From assembly GCA_963774765.1 (NCBI GenBank), contig CAVZGP010000016.1, positions 29,468-93,467 on the forward strand: 64,000 bases of DNA. The letters are read 5' to 3'. Origin of the DNA: Sva-07 sp963774765. GTDB lineage: Bacteria; Actinomycetota; Acidimicrobiia; Acidimicrobiales; Ilumatobacteraceae. Positions within the stretch are counted from its first letter, which is position 1, and each line of letters starts with the position of its first letter. The notes under the pieces are model-generated. The model searched no databases and was not told the DNA's origin. It saw only the letters and a list, made by a program, of their open reading frames with translations. Shown here piece after piece: positions 42,629 through 51,578 of this stretch. Both the position numbers and the translations under genes were made by a program.

Positions 42629-43312
42629 ATGACGAAGGTGCTGGTGGTCGACGACGAGCCGACGGTGCGCGAAGTCGTCGCCGGATACCTGCGCCGCGAC
42701 GGCCACGAGGTCGCCGAAGCCGCCGACGGGACCATCGCCCTCGAACTGCTCGACGCCGACCCGCCGGACCTGGTGGTGCTCGACATGATGCTTCCCGGCG
42801 TGCACGGCCTCGACGTCCTGCGGCGAGTGCGCGCCACCAGCGACATCCCCGTGATCATGCTCACCGCCCGCGCCGAAGAGTCCGACCGTGTCGCTGGCCT
42901 CGAACTCGGTGCCGACGACTACGTGGTCAAACCGTTCTCGCCACGCGAACTCGCCGCCCGCGTCAACGGCGTGTTGCGTCGCACCAACGGCCGTCAGATG
43001 TCGGCACCCGGCCCGATCGTGCACGGACCGCTCACCGTCGAACCGCTCAGCCGCCAGGTCACGCTCGATGGACTGGTCATCGAGATGACCCCCAAGGAGT
43101 TCGACGTGCTCGCGTTCCTCGCAGCGTCGCCAAGGCAGGTGTTCTCGAGGGCCCAGCTGTTGGAGTCGGTGTGGCAGTCGTCGCCCGACTGGCAGGATCC
43201 CGCAACCGTGACCGTGCACGTGCGACGCATCCGCAACAAGATCGAGGACGACCCCGAGAAGCCGCGCTGGATCACCACGGTGTGGGGCGTGGGGTACCGG
43301 TTCGAGCCATGA
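42629..43312 (+). CDS. OmpR/PhoB-family response regulator
   Basis: A 227-residue regulator. The receiver domain has D52 as phospho-acceptor (VVLDMMLPG), T79 and K101; the C-terminal winged helix has the recognition and wing motifs EFDVLAFLAASPRQVFSRAQLLESVW and TVTVHVRRIRNKIE...TVWGVGYRF. AGGAG lies upstream of ATG 42629. The kinase gene follows with an ATGA overlap. Confidence 0.94.
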   Translation: MTKVLVVDDEPTVREVVAGYLRRDGHEVAEAADGTIALELLDADPPDLVVLDMMLPGVHGLDVLRRVRATSDIPVIMLTARAEESDRVAGLELGADDYVVKPFSPRELAARVNGVLRRTNGRQMSAPGPIVHGPLTVEPLSRQVTLDGLVIEMTPKEFDVLAFLAASPRQVFSRAQLLESVWQSSPDWQDPATVTVHVRRIRNKIEDDPEKPRWITTVWGVGYRFEP

Positions 43313-44337
43313 CCGGCTCCGGCGACCGCCGACGCATGCGCCCGTTCGATCGCATCGGCGTGCGCTTCGTCGTGGCAATGCTGGCCGTACTCGGCGTCGC
43401 CGTGGTGATGATCGCCATCGCGGCGCAGTCGATGTTCATCAACGACCACGACCAGCGGCTGCTGATGTGGGTGCTCGTCCCGGCGGTGCTCGGCGCCGCG
43501 CTCGTCGCGATGTTGATGGCTCGACCCGTCGCCCGTGACGCGTCGAAGATCTGCGACGCCGCGATGCGTGTTGCTGACGGCGACCTCAGCGCGCGCACGG
43601 GCGTGGTGCGTTCTGACGAACTCGGCGAGGCGGCAGCGATGTTCGACACGATGGTCGATCGTCTCGACGCGGTCGAGCGTGAGCGAGCGGTGATGTTGTC
43701 GTCGATCTCGCACGACCTGCGGACGCCACTCGCCGCCCTGCGCGCCTCGGTCGAGGCAATTCGCGACGGCGTGGCACCCGACCCTGACGCGTACCTGTCG
43801 GGCATGGAGCGCCAGATCCGCGCGCTCGCGTCGCTCGTCGACGACCTCCAGCTGCACAGCCGAATCGTCAGCGGTACCTTCGATATGAACCGCACCCGGA
43901 TCGATCTCACCGAACTGGCCGACGAAGCGATGGAGACGCTGCGGCCGTTGGCCGAGACCCGCCATGTCGCCCTGCTGCTTGAAGCTGAACAGCGCGTCAG
44001 CGTGGTTGCCGACGGATCGCAGCTCGCCCGCGTGATCCGCAACCTGCTCGAGAACGCCATCCGTCACGCACCCGACGACTCTGTCGTACTGGTCCAGGTC
44101 GGCGCCAATCCTGGTGTCGCCACCTTGCGGGTCGTCGACCAGGGAGCTGGCTTCCCCGCGGACTTCCGCGACCGGGCCTTCGAACCGTTCACCCGGGCCG
44201 ACCCGGCACGCGACCTCCGCACCGGTACCGCCGGCCTCGGGCTGTCGATCGCCCGGGGCATCGTGACCGCACATGGCGGCACGATCGATGTCGCCGACGG
44301 CCCGGGCGGCATCGTCGAGATCGCCCTACCTGTCTGA
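43309..44337 (+). CDS. Sensor histidine kinase
   Basis: A 342-residue membrane kinase: two helices (about 18-40 and 52-70) with a very short periplasmic loop, a HAMP domain, H-box SSISHDLRTPLAAL with His135, N-box NLLENAIRH, G1 VVDQGAGFP and G2 TAGLGLSIARG. The short loop suggests sensing within or near the membrane. It pairs with the regulator at 42629. Its 3' end overlaps the convergent gene by 12 nt. Confidence 0.94.
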   Translation: MTGSGDRRRMRPFDRIGVRFVVAMLAVLGVAVVMIAIAAQSMFINDHDQRLLMWVLVPAVLGAALVAMLMARPVARDASKICDAAMRVADGDLSARTGVVRSDELGEAAAMFDTMVDRLDAVERERAVMLSSISHDLRTPLAALRASVEAIRDGVAPDPDAYLSGMERQIRALASLVDDLQLHSRIVSGTFDMNRTRIDLTELADEAMETLRPLAETRHVALLLEAEQRVSVVADGSQLARVIRNLLENAIRHAPDDSVVLVQVGANPGVATLRVVDQGAGFPADFRDRAFEPFTRADPARDLRTGTAGLGLSIARGIVTAHGGTIDVADGPGGIVEIALPV

Positions 44338-44991
44338 CGCTGCCGCGGACACGTCGGTGCTCCTGTGGGTTGGCTCCGTCGAGGTCGGCGCCGTCGGCCA
44401 CGACATCGCCGCCCCGGCCAGGCCGTCGATCAAGGCCTCGGTGTGCGGCGTGAGCCCTGGTCCCTCCCAGTCCCACCACAGCGGGCTGGACCCACGAACC
44501 CGCGGCGGCAACTCGATCTGCACGCCTCCGTCTCGTGGCAGGTTGACCGGGTTGGCGGGGTGCAGCCCGCGCAGCGGTCGGGGGATCGTGTCGATGTCGG
44601 TGCGGACGTCGTAGGCCGGAAGCGTGCGCCGGAGCGCGACACCGACGTGCTCCGCGAACCTTCGGTTGACGCCGCCAAGGAGCAGCGAACCGAACAGACC
44701 CCGACGTCCGTATCCATGCACGGTGATCACGATGTCGACGTGCTCGACGAACTCGGCGAGGGCTGCGGACTCGCCTGGGTCGACCTCGATCGACGGGAGA
44801 TGCTCGCGCATGCCCGGCGGCTGGATCACGCTGTAGCACGAGGCGTCGGCGCGCTCCGCCGCTCGACGAGCGATCACGTCGGTCATCGCCTCCAGCGCTC
44901 CGCCGTGGTACGCCATGAACCCGACTCGACCCCGCAGCTCGCTGACCTCGTCGACGCCGGGCTGCGCGAGGAGTGCGGCGAAGGCGGTCAT
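44326..44991 (-). CDS. Poly-gamma-glutamate hydrolase family protein
   Basis: A 221-residue protein with FMAYHGGALEAMTDVIARRAAE (family HGG-x-x-E zinc motif), SCYSVIQPPG, DIVITVHGYGRRGL and LLLGGVNRRFAEHVG, matching the family of phage-type gamma-PGA hydrolases (YmaC/DUF867). These zinc enzymes cut poly-gamma-glutamate capsule. No signal peptide is visible from ATG 44991, so it acts in the cytoplasm or the start is missed. The substrate is inferred only. Confidence 0.78.
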   Translation of the reverse strand: MTAFAALLAQPGVDEVSELRGRVGFMAYHGGALEAMTDVIARRAAERADASCYSVIQPPGMREHLPSIEVDPGESAALAEFVEHVDIVITVHGYGRRGLFGSLLLGGVNRRFAEHVGVALRRTLPAYDVRTDIDTIPRPLRGLHPANPVNLPRDGGVQIELPPRVRGSSPLWWDWEGPGLTPHTEALIDGLAGAAMSWPTAPTSTEPTHRSTDVSAAASDR

Positions 44992-45025
44992 CGGCCCATG
45001 ATCGCAGCATCTCGGCCCTACAGTG

Positions 45026-45628
45026 ATGTCGATGCTTGTGTGGATGGACCTGGAGATGACCGGACTCGACCACACGGCCGACGTGATCGTCGAGATCGCG
45101 ACGATCGTCACCGACGACGACTTGACGATCATCGCCGAAGGCCCGGATCTCGTGGTCCACCAGCCCGACGACGTCCTCGCGAAGATGGATCCGTTCGTCG
45201 TCGACATGCACACCAAATCCGGCCTACTCGAACAGATCAAGGCCTCCGAGGTCAGCCTGGAGGCGGCGGGCGCGGCGACGCTGGAGTTCATCAAGCTGCA
45301 TGTGCCCGAGCCCGCGAGCGTGCCGTTGTGCGGCAACTCGATCGGCACCGACCGGCGCTTCCTTGCGGCGTACCTGCCCGACATCGAGAACCATCTGCAC
45401 TACCGCTCGATCGACGTGTCGAGCGTGAAGGAACTCGTCAAGCGCTGGTACCCGGGCATCGACGCCGACCGTCCGCGTGGCCACGGATCGCACCGGGCCC
45501 TCGACGACATCCGCGAGTCGATTCGCGAGATGGCCTACTACCGCGAGCACGTGTTCGTGTCTGTCGCATCGACCGACGCGGCGACGCATGTGATCCCGAT
45601 CGCGAGCGCTGACCAGCCGGACGAATAG
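45026..45628 (+). CDS. orn: Oligoribonuclease
   Basis: A 200-residue DEDDh exonuclease: VWMDLEMTGLD (Asp, Glu), NSIGTDRRFL (Asp), and HGSHRALDDIRESI (His, Asp). It degrades 2-5 nt RNA and pGpG from c-di-GMP breakdown. ATG 45026 is used; GTG 45023 and ATG 45032 are also possible. Confidence 0.95.
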   Translation: MSMLVWMDLEMTGLDHTADVIVEIATIVTDDDLTIIAEGPDLVVHQPDDVLAKMDPFVVDMHTKSGLLEQIKASEVSLEAAGAATLEFIKLHVPEPASVPLCGNSIGTDRRFLAAYLPDIENHLHYRSIDVSSVKELVKRWYPGIDADRPRGHGSHRALDDIRESIREMAYYREHVFVSVASTDAATHVIPIASADQPDE

Positions 45629-45744
45629 GACCAACGACTGCGAGGCACTACCCGCGGACCGGCGACGCGGTGCCGGGGCCTCAGCGGGTTGGGGAGCAGC
45701 GTTTCGGGACTCGAACGAATCACGCAACGGGGGGATTCTCCGAC

Positions 45745-45784
45745 CGATGAGCGAAGCGACCGGATACGGCGGTTTCGCTCATCG
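45745..45784 (-). repeat. Palindromic repeat family A, single copy
   Basis: One copy in reverse orientation: CGATGAGCGAAGCGACC core and end TTTCGCTCATCG, preserving the arms. It sits between orn and the downstream oxidoreductase in the 219-bp gap, which otherwise shows no gene. Confidence 0.9.
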
Positions 45785-45847
45785 CAACGCAAGTCCAGCC
45801 CAATCCGCTGAGGTTTCAGGCACCGCGCAACCGGTAGGTTCCGGCAG

Positions 45848-46822
45848 ATGCGTGCAGTGGTCCTTCGCTCCCATGGTGGCCCCGAGGTGTTGACGATCGA
45901 GGAGGTCGACGATCCGGCACCCGGACGTGACGAGATCGTGGTCGACGTCGAGCACACGGCGATCAATCGCGCGGACATCCTCCAACGGATGGGCATGTAT
46001 CCGGACCCACGCAATCAACCCCTCGAGATACCCGGCCTCGAATACGCCGGTGTCGTCTCGGCGATCGGCGCCGATGTGACAGGCTGGTCGGTCGGGGATC
46101 GGGCGATGGGGATCGAGGCCGGCGGCTGCTACGCCGACAAGGTCGTGACGCACGCACGCCAGGCGCTGGCTGTCCCGGTGTCGATCGGGCCAGCCGATGC
46201 AGCGGCGATCCCCGAGGTGTTCCTCACCGCATGGGACGCGCTCGTCGTCCAGGGTGGACTCACCAGCGGGCGATGGGCGCTCGTCCACGCCGGCGCCTCC
46301 GGCGTTGGCACGGCAGGCATCCAGATCGCGAAGGCGATCGGTGCCCGCATCGCCGTGACGTGCTCGGCTGGCAAGGTCGACGCGTGTCGCGGACTCGGGG
46401 CCGACGTCGTGCTCGAACGCAGTCCCGCCGACTGGCTCGCAGCGCTGGCCGAGCAGGTGCCGGGTGGTGTCGACGTCGTGCTCGACGTGATCGGCGGCGA
46501 CGAGACGGACCGCAACCTCAAGGCGGTGCGGATGGACGGCACGATCGTGCAGGTCGGGCTCATGGGCGGGGCCAAGGCATCGGTCAACGTCGGATTGATC
46601 TTGTCGAAGCGGATCACGTGGATCGGCACCACGCTGCGGGCGCGCCCGGTGGAGCGCAAGCTCGCTCTGAGCCAGCGCTTCATCGACGAGGTGCTCCCGC
46701 TGTTCGACAGTGGCGCCCTGCGGCCGGTGGTCGATTCGCGCTACGCCTTCGACGACATCGCCGACGCCCATCGCCACATGGAAGCCAACGCCAACATCGG
46801 CAAGATCCTGATCGACCTCTGA
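45848..46822 (+). CDS. Zinc-free NAD(P)H:quinone oxidoreductase (PIG3-like)
   Basis: A 324-residue MDR-superfamily protein: INRADILQRMGMYPDP at the N-terminus, GLEYAGVVSAIG, and the Rossmann motif VHAGASGVGTAGIQIAKAIGA. No catalytic zinc Cys/His set is seen, which fits the QOR/PIG3 branch using NADPH to reduce quinones. It is flanked on both sides by family A repeats. Confidence 0.93.
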   Translation: MRAVVLRSHGGPEVLTIEEVDDPAPGRDEIVVDVEHTAINRADILQRMGMYPDPRNQPLEIPGLEYAGVVSAIGADVTGWSVGDRAMGIEAGGCYADKVVTHARQALAVPVSIGPADAAAIPEVFLTAWDALVVQGGLTSGRWALVHAGASGVGTAGIQIAKAIGARIAVTCSAGKVDACRGLGADVVLERSPADWLAALAEQVPGGVDVVLDVIGGDETDRNLKAVRMDGTIVQVGLMGGAKASVNVGLILSKRITWIGTTLRARPVERKLALSQRFIDEVLPLFDSGALRPVVDSRYAFDDIADAHRHMEANANIGKILIDL

Positions 46823-46841
46823 TCACCGTTCTCGTGGGTTG

Positions 46842-46942
46842 CGATGAGCGAAACCGCTGTATTCGGTCGGTTCGCTCATCGGTGGGAGAGTCTCGTGGGT
46901 TGCGATGAGCGAAACCGCTGTATTCGGTCGGTTCGCTCATCG
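46842..46942 (+). repeat. Palindromic repeat family A, two copies (46842-46881, 46903-46942)
   Basis: Two copies identical to each other (core GTATTCGGTCGG instead of GTATCCGGTCGG) lie 61 bp apart with spacer GTGGGAGAGTCTCGTGGGTTG; the sequence before the first copy matches the end of the spacer. They lie between convergent genes. Confidence 0.95.
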
Positions 46943-46973
46943 GTGGGAGGTTCAACGTCGTCCGGAGAAGTCG

Positions 46974-48032
46974 TCAGTCGGGGCGGACGGCGACCGATCG
47001 CTGTTTCCAGGTCACGTCGCGGCGCAAGACCATCGCGAACAGGCTGCGCAGGAAGATCACGACGAATACGGCCACGGCGAGCGGGTACAGCACCGCGGTC
47101 AGCGGATGCATCGAGCCCGCGCGCCGCCCGAGCACCCAGAACTGGACGGCGCTGAGCGGATAGATGAGCGGCTCGGCGAGCCATCCACCAACAAGCGACG
47201 AAACCCAGGCAATGACGGCGATCGACAGCCACCAACGCGTGAATCGGGCGCCGGTGGCGATGCTGCGCGTCCAGCCCTGCACCATCTGACGAAACCCCTC
47301 GGGATACATGCGAAATGACGTGTCGGGTCGCCCGGTGAACAGCGTCGAATGACCCACCGACCGAGCCAGGCCGATGTCCTCGGTGTGCATCGTCCGGACC
47401 GCGGCATGGCCACCGACGAGGTCGTACGTCGAGCGCCCGATCGCGAGAATCGGGCCGAACGCCACTGTCGTCCTCGGACGTGATCCCGCGACGGTGAACG
47501 CGCCCGACCCCATCAACGCGGTGACGTTGGCGAGCAGACTCGCCTGCTCGATCCACGAACCGGTCTGGTGCCACGGTTGCACCGACACGACCGCCTCGCG
47601 ATCGCGACCCCACGCCAACGCCACCCGATCGAGGAGATCCCGTGCCGGGCGAACGTCGGCGTCGACGAACAACAGCAACGGCGCCGTGGTCGACGTCGCG
47701 CCCGTCCAACAGGCGTGCGGCTTGCCGAGCCAGCCCCCGGGCAGCGCGGGCGGGTTCACGACCCGTGCGCCGAGGCGTGCAGCCACCTCGCCGGTGGTGT
47801 CGGTCGAGTGGTCGTCGACGACCACCATCTCGTCGCCAGGACGCAATTGCGCCACCAGGCGGGCCAGCAGATGGGGGAGCGCCGTGGCCTCGTTGCGCGC
47901 CGGAACCACGACGGCGATCGATGGACGACTGGTCGCTGGGGTGGTATCGGCCGCGATCGTGTCGAGCGGTCGGAGGCGCCACAGCAGCAGCCAACCGAGG
48001 ATCCACCCGACACCGAACACCACAAGATCCAC
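46974..48032 (-). CDS. Family 2 glycosyltransferase, membrane-bound
   Basis: A 352-residue protein from GTG 48032. One N-terminal helix, then a GT-A domain: VVVPARNEA, VVVDDHSTD, the DxD in FVDADVRP, TEDIGLA, and VQGWTRSI where Q/R-x-x-R-W is common. At least three C-terminal helices follow. It resembles carotenoid or hopanoid glycosyltransferases of the CrtQ type; acceptor unknown. Confidence 0.87.
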   Translation of the reverse strand: MDLVVFGVGWILGWLLLWRLRPLDTIAADTTPATSRPSIAVVVPARNEATALPHLLARLVAQLRPGDEMVVVDDHSTDTTGEVAARLGARVVNPPALPGGWLGKPHACWTGATSTTAPLLLFVDADVRPARDLLDRVALAWGRDREAVVSVQPWHQTGSWIEQASLLANVTALMGSGAFTVAGSRPRTTVAFGPILAIGRSTYDLVGGHAAVRTMHTEDIGLARSVGHSTLFTGRPDTSFRMYPEGFRQMVQGWTRSIATGARFTRWWLSIAVIAWVSSLVGGWLAEPLIYPLSAVQFWVLGRRAGSMHPLTAVLYPLAVAVFVVIFLRSLFAMVLRRDVTWKQRSVAVRPD

Positions 48033-48199
48033 GGGCTCACTCTTGTCGTTTCGATCGTGGGGCGCCCTACGCTCGCCTCAGGAATTTCGGAACTGAGCGA
48101 GAAATCCCCTTGACCAGCCCACCCGGAACGTGGTTGTGTAGCGACTCGGGTCAGCACTCCGGCGCCCGCGACGAGAACGACGAGACGAGAGGATCACCG

Positions 48200-48433
48200 A
48201 TGAGCATCACGCCCACCGCAATCATCCGCTCGGCTTCGCCGCGCCCGTACGCCGGTGTCCACGGGGCGTCGCTGTCGATCTCGACGCCGGCCGGTCGCCC
48301 GCTCCAGGCCTCGACGTTCGGCGGTACCTGGGTGTGCTGCGACCACATGTCGACCGAGCACAACCCGACCACCGGCAACACCACCGGGTCCAAGCGACTC
48401 GTCCCCGGCTCCTTCGCAGGAGTTCTGACGTAA
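48200..48433 (+). CDS. Small protein of unknown function upstream of whiB
   Basis: A 77-residue ORF with GAGAGG before ATG 48200. It is rich in Ser, Thr, Ala and Gly, with two adjacent Cys (TWVCCDHMS) and no membrane segment. Its stop codon lies in a hairpin and a strong terminator follows, so it is a short stand-alone transcript, or a leader ORF for whiB. I do not recognise a family. The 167-bp gap upstream is the divergent promoter region with the glycosyltransferase. Confidence 0.55.
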   Translation: MSITPTAIIRSASPRPYAGVHGASLSISTPAGRPLQASTFGGTWVCCDHMSTEHNPTTGNTTGSKRLVPGSFAGVLT

Positions 48434-48446
48434 CACCCACGTCAGA
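48424..48446 (+). promoter_or_regulatory. Hairpin over the stop codon of the small ORF
   Basis: TCTGACGT and ACGTCAGA form an 8-bp stem with a 7-nt loop; the TAA stop (48431-48433) spans its left arm and the loop. Ribosome position at the stop would open or close this stem, an arrangement seen in leader-peptide attenuators. Confidence 0.45.
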
Positions 48447-48457
48447 TCACCTCTCAC

Positions 48458-48497
48458 GAGGCCGCCGGGTTCCGACCCGGCGGCCTCTTTCGTTTTT
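48458..48497 (+). terminator. Rho-independent terminator between small ORF and whiB
   Basis: A perfect 13-bp stem, GAGGCCGCCGGGT with ACCCGGCGGCCTC, TCCG loop, followed by TTTCGTTTTT. It ends 49 nt before the whiB start. Confidence 0.93.
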
Positions 48498-48545
48498 CCG
48501 TCCCAGCAACCATCACCAACACCATCCCACCCGAAAGGCCCAACC

Positions 48546-49025
48546 ATGACCCTCCTGGAAACCCCCGACGTGAACACCAACGCCACGTCGCCCAACCAGA
48601 TCTCATCCAACGACTTCGACAAGGACCACACCATGTACCACTCCACGCTCATCGAACCTCGCAGCTCGGCACTGCTCGAGCCACGAGAGCCGGACAGTCC
48701 GAGACCGCCCGGCGACGAACCGGTCCGGCGACCGGTCGCTCGCTGCGCGGACGGCCACGGCACCCTCAGCGCGTTGTTCTTCTCGGACAACGTCATCGAC
48801 ATCGCACGCGCCAAGGCGATGTGCGGCCTGTGCCCCCTGCAGGCCGACTGCCTCGCCGGTGCCCTCGAGCGCGAGGAGCCGTGGGGCGTGTGGGGCGGCG
48901 AGCTGCTGTCGGGCGGGCGCATCATCGCCAACAAGCGACCGTGCGGGCGCCCACCCAAGCACCCGCGCCCCGAGATGGTGATCGACGAACTCGGCCCCGT
49001 CGAGATGCCGGTCGCCGTCGCCTGA
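48546..49025 (+). CDS. WhiB-family Fe-S transcription factor
   Basis: A 159-residue protein with the four cluster cysteines C67, C93, C96 and C102 (C...CxxCxxxxxC) and the turn GVWGGELL, then a basic tail (NKRPCGRPPKHPRP) like an AT-hook. WhiB-like proteins carry a [4Fe-4S] cluster, bind the housekeeping sigma factor and regulate development or stress genes; they are restricted to Actinobacteria and their phages. The N-terminal 60 residues are unusually long and low-complexity. Confidence 0.95.
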   Translation: MTLLETPDVNTNATSPNQISSNDFDKDHTMYHSTLIEPRSSALLEPREPDSPRPPGDEPVRRPVARCADGHGTLSALFFSDNVIDIARAKAMCGLCPLQADCLAGALEREEPWGVWGGELLSGGRIIANKRPCGRPPKHPRPEMVIDELGPVEMPVAVA

Positions 49026-49036
49026 TCCCCCAATCC

Positions 49037-49092
49037 ACGTCTGCGTGGCAGTTCTCGGTGAACCCCCATCACCGGATCTTCCACGCAGACGT
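49037..49092. terminator. Palindrome after whiB
   Basis: ACGTCTGCGTGG (49037-49048) pairs with CCACGCAGACGT (49081-49092), enclosing a second CGGTGA/TCACCG stem. There is no T-tract. It may terminate whiB or serve as a binding palindrome. Confidence 0.5.
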
Positions 49093-49175
49093 CGGGGGCG
49101 GTCAGGGAGTGAACGAACGCGAACAAGTCCAGGGCCGAGACGGCGGGCGTGGCAGGCGTCAGTAGCCTCGGGGGG

Positions 49176-49772
49176 GTGAAGATCCGTCCACGACTCCTCG
49201 TTGGATCGCTGCTCGCGGCCGTCGCCGTGATCGGCGTCGTCGTCTGGATCCAGGCGTCAGGAGGCGATGACCCCGCGGTCGACGCCACCCTTCAGGACCC
49301 CCAAGCCGTGATCACCTTCCCCGACGACGGCCTCGGCAACGACGACGTCCAAGGCGAGCCGTTCCCCGATGTCATGCTGCTCGACACCGACGACAACGAG
49401 GTCGCCACGAGCGATCTCCTCGGCGAGCCGCTGGTGGTGAACCTCTGGTACTCGACGTGTCCACCGTGTGCCAAGGAGCTGCCCGAGTTCGCTGAAGTCG
49501 ACGCCGAAACCGACGAGGTGCGCTTCATCGGGGTGAACACACTCGACTCGCTCGAGGTGATGGAACGTTTCGCCGGCGAACGCGGCGTCGAATACGCTCT
49601 GTTCCGCGACGAGTTCGCAGACCTCGCTGACGCCATCGGCGCGACGGCGATGCCGGTGACGCTGTTCGTCACCTCCGACGGAACGATCGTCGCGCAGACC
49701 GGTGCGCTCGATGCCGACGAACTACGCGCCGAGGTCGCCGACCTGATCGCCGTCGACGAGGGCGCCGCGTGA
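49176..49772 (+). CDS. TlpA/ResA-like membrane-anchored thioredoxin
   Basis: A 198-residue protein from GTG 49176, with an N-terminal helix (8-27) and a thioredoxin fold whose active site is WYSTCPPCAKELPEF (C95, C98). A cis-Pro segment, TAMPVTLF, follows. It likely reduces disulfides outside the membrane, for example for cytochrome c maturation, drawing electrons from the CcdA encoded next (GTGA overlap). Confidence 0.9.
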   Translation: MKIRPRLLVGSLLAAVAVIGVVVWIQASGGDDPAVDATLQDPQAVITFPDDGLGNDDVQGEPFPDVMLLDTDDNEVATSDLLGEPLVVNLWYSTCPPCAKELPEFAEVDAETDEVRFIGVNTLDSLEVMERFAGERGVEYALFRDEFADLADAIGATAMPVTLFVTSDGTIVAQTGALDADELRAEVADLIAVDEGAA

Positions 49773-50644
49773 GCCTGTCGTTCATCCGGGGCATGGTGGC
49801 GGCGGTGAACCCGTGCGGGTTCATCCTGCTGCCGACCTACCTCATGTACTTCCTCGGTCTGCAGGGGTCGATGCCCGGCACCCAACGCGCCACCATGCGC
49901 CGGGCGGTGATCGTCAGCGCGGCGGTGTCCACCGGATTCCTGTCGGTGTTCCTGGTCGCCGGGGTCATCTCCTACAACTTCACGAGCTGGATCAACGAGA
50001 ACGCCAAGTATGCGACCGGTGCAATCGGCGCCGTCTTGCTGGTGCTCGGTATCGCCATGCTGTTCGGCTACAAGCTGCCGTTCATGACGCCCCAGTTCGA
50101 CGCGGGCAGCGACGGCCCCAGGCAGACGGTGAGGGCGATGTTCGTGTACGGCATCGCCTACGCCGTCGCTTCGATCGGTTGCACGATCGGGCTGTTCATC
50201 GCCACGGTGTTCAGCACCACTCGTCGTGACGGTCTCGTGTCAGGCGTCGGCAACATGCTTGCGTACGGCGCCGGCATGGCCCTCCTGGTCAGCGCTCTCA
50301 CCATCGCGTTGGCGTCGGCCAACACCGGCCTGCTCAAGATGCTGCGCGGCAGCCTGCGCTACGTCGATCGGATCGCAGCGTTCTTCGTGCTGATGTCGGG
50401 CCTGTATCTGCTCTGGTACTTCTACTGGGTCGACATCAAGGAAGAGGGCGACCCGATCACCGACTGGGCGTTGGAACGTCAGGCCCAGGCAACGGCGTTC
50501 CTCACCGAGCACTGGCAGGTGGTCGGGCTGGTGCTGCTGGTCGTCGTCGGTGGATCGATGGCGTACGCCTGGTCGCGCCCGAACGCCTCGATCGACTCGA
50601 ACACGACACCCGTCGACGAGCCGTCGTCGACCGGCACTGCCTGA
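49769..50644 (+). CDS. ccdA: CcdA-like thiol-disulfide transmembrane protein
   Basis: A 291-residue DsbD/CcdA-type protein with six to seven helices. The redox Cys residues are in VNPCGF (helix 1) and ASIGCTIGLF (helix 4). It passes electrons from cytoplasmic thioredoxin to the TlpA-like partner. A poorly conserved Thr/Pro-rich tail follows the last helix. Confidence 0.92.
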   Translation: MSLSFIRGMVAAVNPCGFILLPTYLMYFLGLQGSMPGTQRATMRRAVIVSAAVSTGFLSVFLVAGVISYNFTSWINENAKYATGAIGAVLLVLGIAMLFGYKLPFMTPQFDAGSDGPRQTVRAMFVYGIAYAVASIGCTIGLFIATVFSTTRRDGLVSGVGNMLAYGAGMALLVSALTIALASANTGLLKMLRGSLRYVDRIAAFFVLMSGLYLLWYFYWVDIKEEGDPITDWALERQAQATAFLTEHWQVVGLVLLVVVGGSMAYAWSRPNASIDSNTTPVDEPSSTGTA

Positions 50645-50716
50645 GCAGCGTCGCCGAGTGTCGAGGGCCGTCACCGCTCGTTCACGATCTGCGAGCATGG
50701 AGCACATGATGGTGCC

Positions 50717-51556
50717 GTGACCAACGAGTTCCTCCCCTCCACAGCGCAGGTTCTGCCCGAGGAACAGCGGGGGTTGCGGCCTGCCCGGCGGGCCGCGGCG
50801 ACCCTGGGGGTGTTGGCCATTGGAATCGTTGCGGTGGTGGGAATCGTCACGTGGGCGGCTGGTCGAGGCGACCCGGACGCCGCTGACGCACTGTTCGTTC
50901 TTCCGGTCCCGACCGGCGACTGGCAACTGAGTGACGCTGCACTCATCGAACCGGTTCCGGATCCTGACGTCCCGGCAACCGACGAACGATTCATCGCCGA
51001 TGGCAACCTCTACGGGATCGAGGACGGTGACGGTTTCGGTCGTGTCCGAGCACTGGTTCGCTACCCCGAGTCGCCATTGCCCGGGGCGCGATGGGAGCCC
51101 GCAACGACCCCCGTCGACGGCGGATGGCGCGTGGTCAGCTCGCCCTCGGATCTCGTGCACGTCTACGACCTGTTGGTCAACGACACAAACGGTTTGGTGC
51201 TTCTCGCAGTCTTCGAACCGACCGTCGCCCCCGGCACACCGATGACATCGTTCGCGATGACGTCGCCGGACGGATCGACGTTCGTGGTCGAGACCGCGGT
51301 GGGATCGCCACTGTTCGACGTGGCCACCCACGCCGAACGCATCGAGTCGGTCGACGTCAGTGGCGTCGCCGGTTGGATCGTCGAAGGCAGCGAGGGTGGC
51401 GCCACGAGCGTCGTCACCTGGGCGCCCGAGACCGGCCGCACCGTCAGCGTTCGCAGCACCGACGCACAGGACACCGTCGTGGACGTGGCTCGACAGCTTG
51501 AGGTCGTCTCGGCCGACGAGTGGACCTCTTCATTCCCGGCGCCCGCTGGCGACTGA
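50717..51556 (+). CDS. Single-pass membrane protein, unknown function
   Basis: A 279-residue protein from GTG 50717. One helix near residues 27-47 follows a basic cytoplasmic stretch; the rest is a beta-rich exported domain. No family is recognised. It follows ccdA by 72 bp, so a link to thiol transfer is possible, but the exported domain has no Cys, which argues against it being a redox substrate. It is convergent with the CoA-transferase gene. Confidence 0.7.
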   Translation: MTNEFLPSTAQVLPEEQRGLRPARRAAATLGVLAIGIVAVVGIVTWAAGRGDPDAADALFVLPVPTGDWQLSDAALIEPVPDPDVPATDERFIADGNLYGIEDGDGFGRVRALVRYPESPLPGARWEPATTPVDGGWRVVSSPSDLVHVYDLLVNDTNGLVLLAVFEPTVAPGTPMTSFAMTSPDGSTFVVETAVGSPLFDVATHAERIESVDVSGVAGWIVEGSEGGATSVVTWAPETGRTVSVRSTDAQDTVVDVARQLEVVSADEWTSSFPAPAGD

Positions 51557-51578
51557 TCGTCCAACGGCCGAGGCGGAA

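Noticed and set aside
46842..46942. Short peptides with MSETAV-GRFAHRW motif encoded in the repeats
   Set aside because: The same palindrome gives open frames in several registers and both strands; there are no ribosome sites and the frames differ between loci, so coding is incidental.
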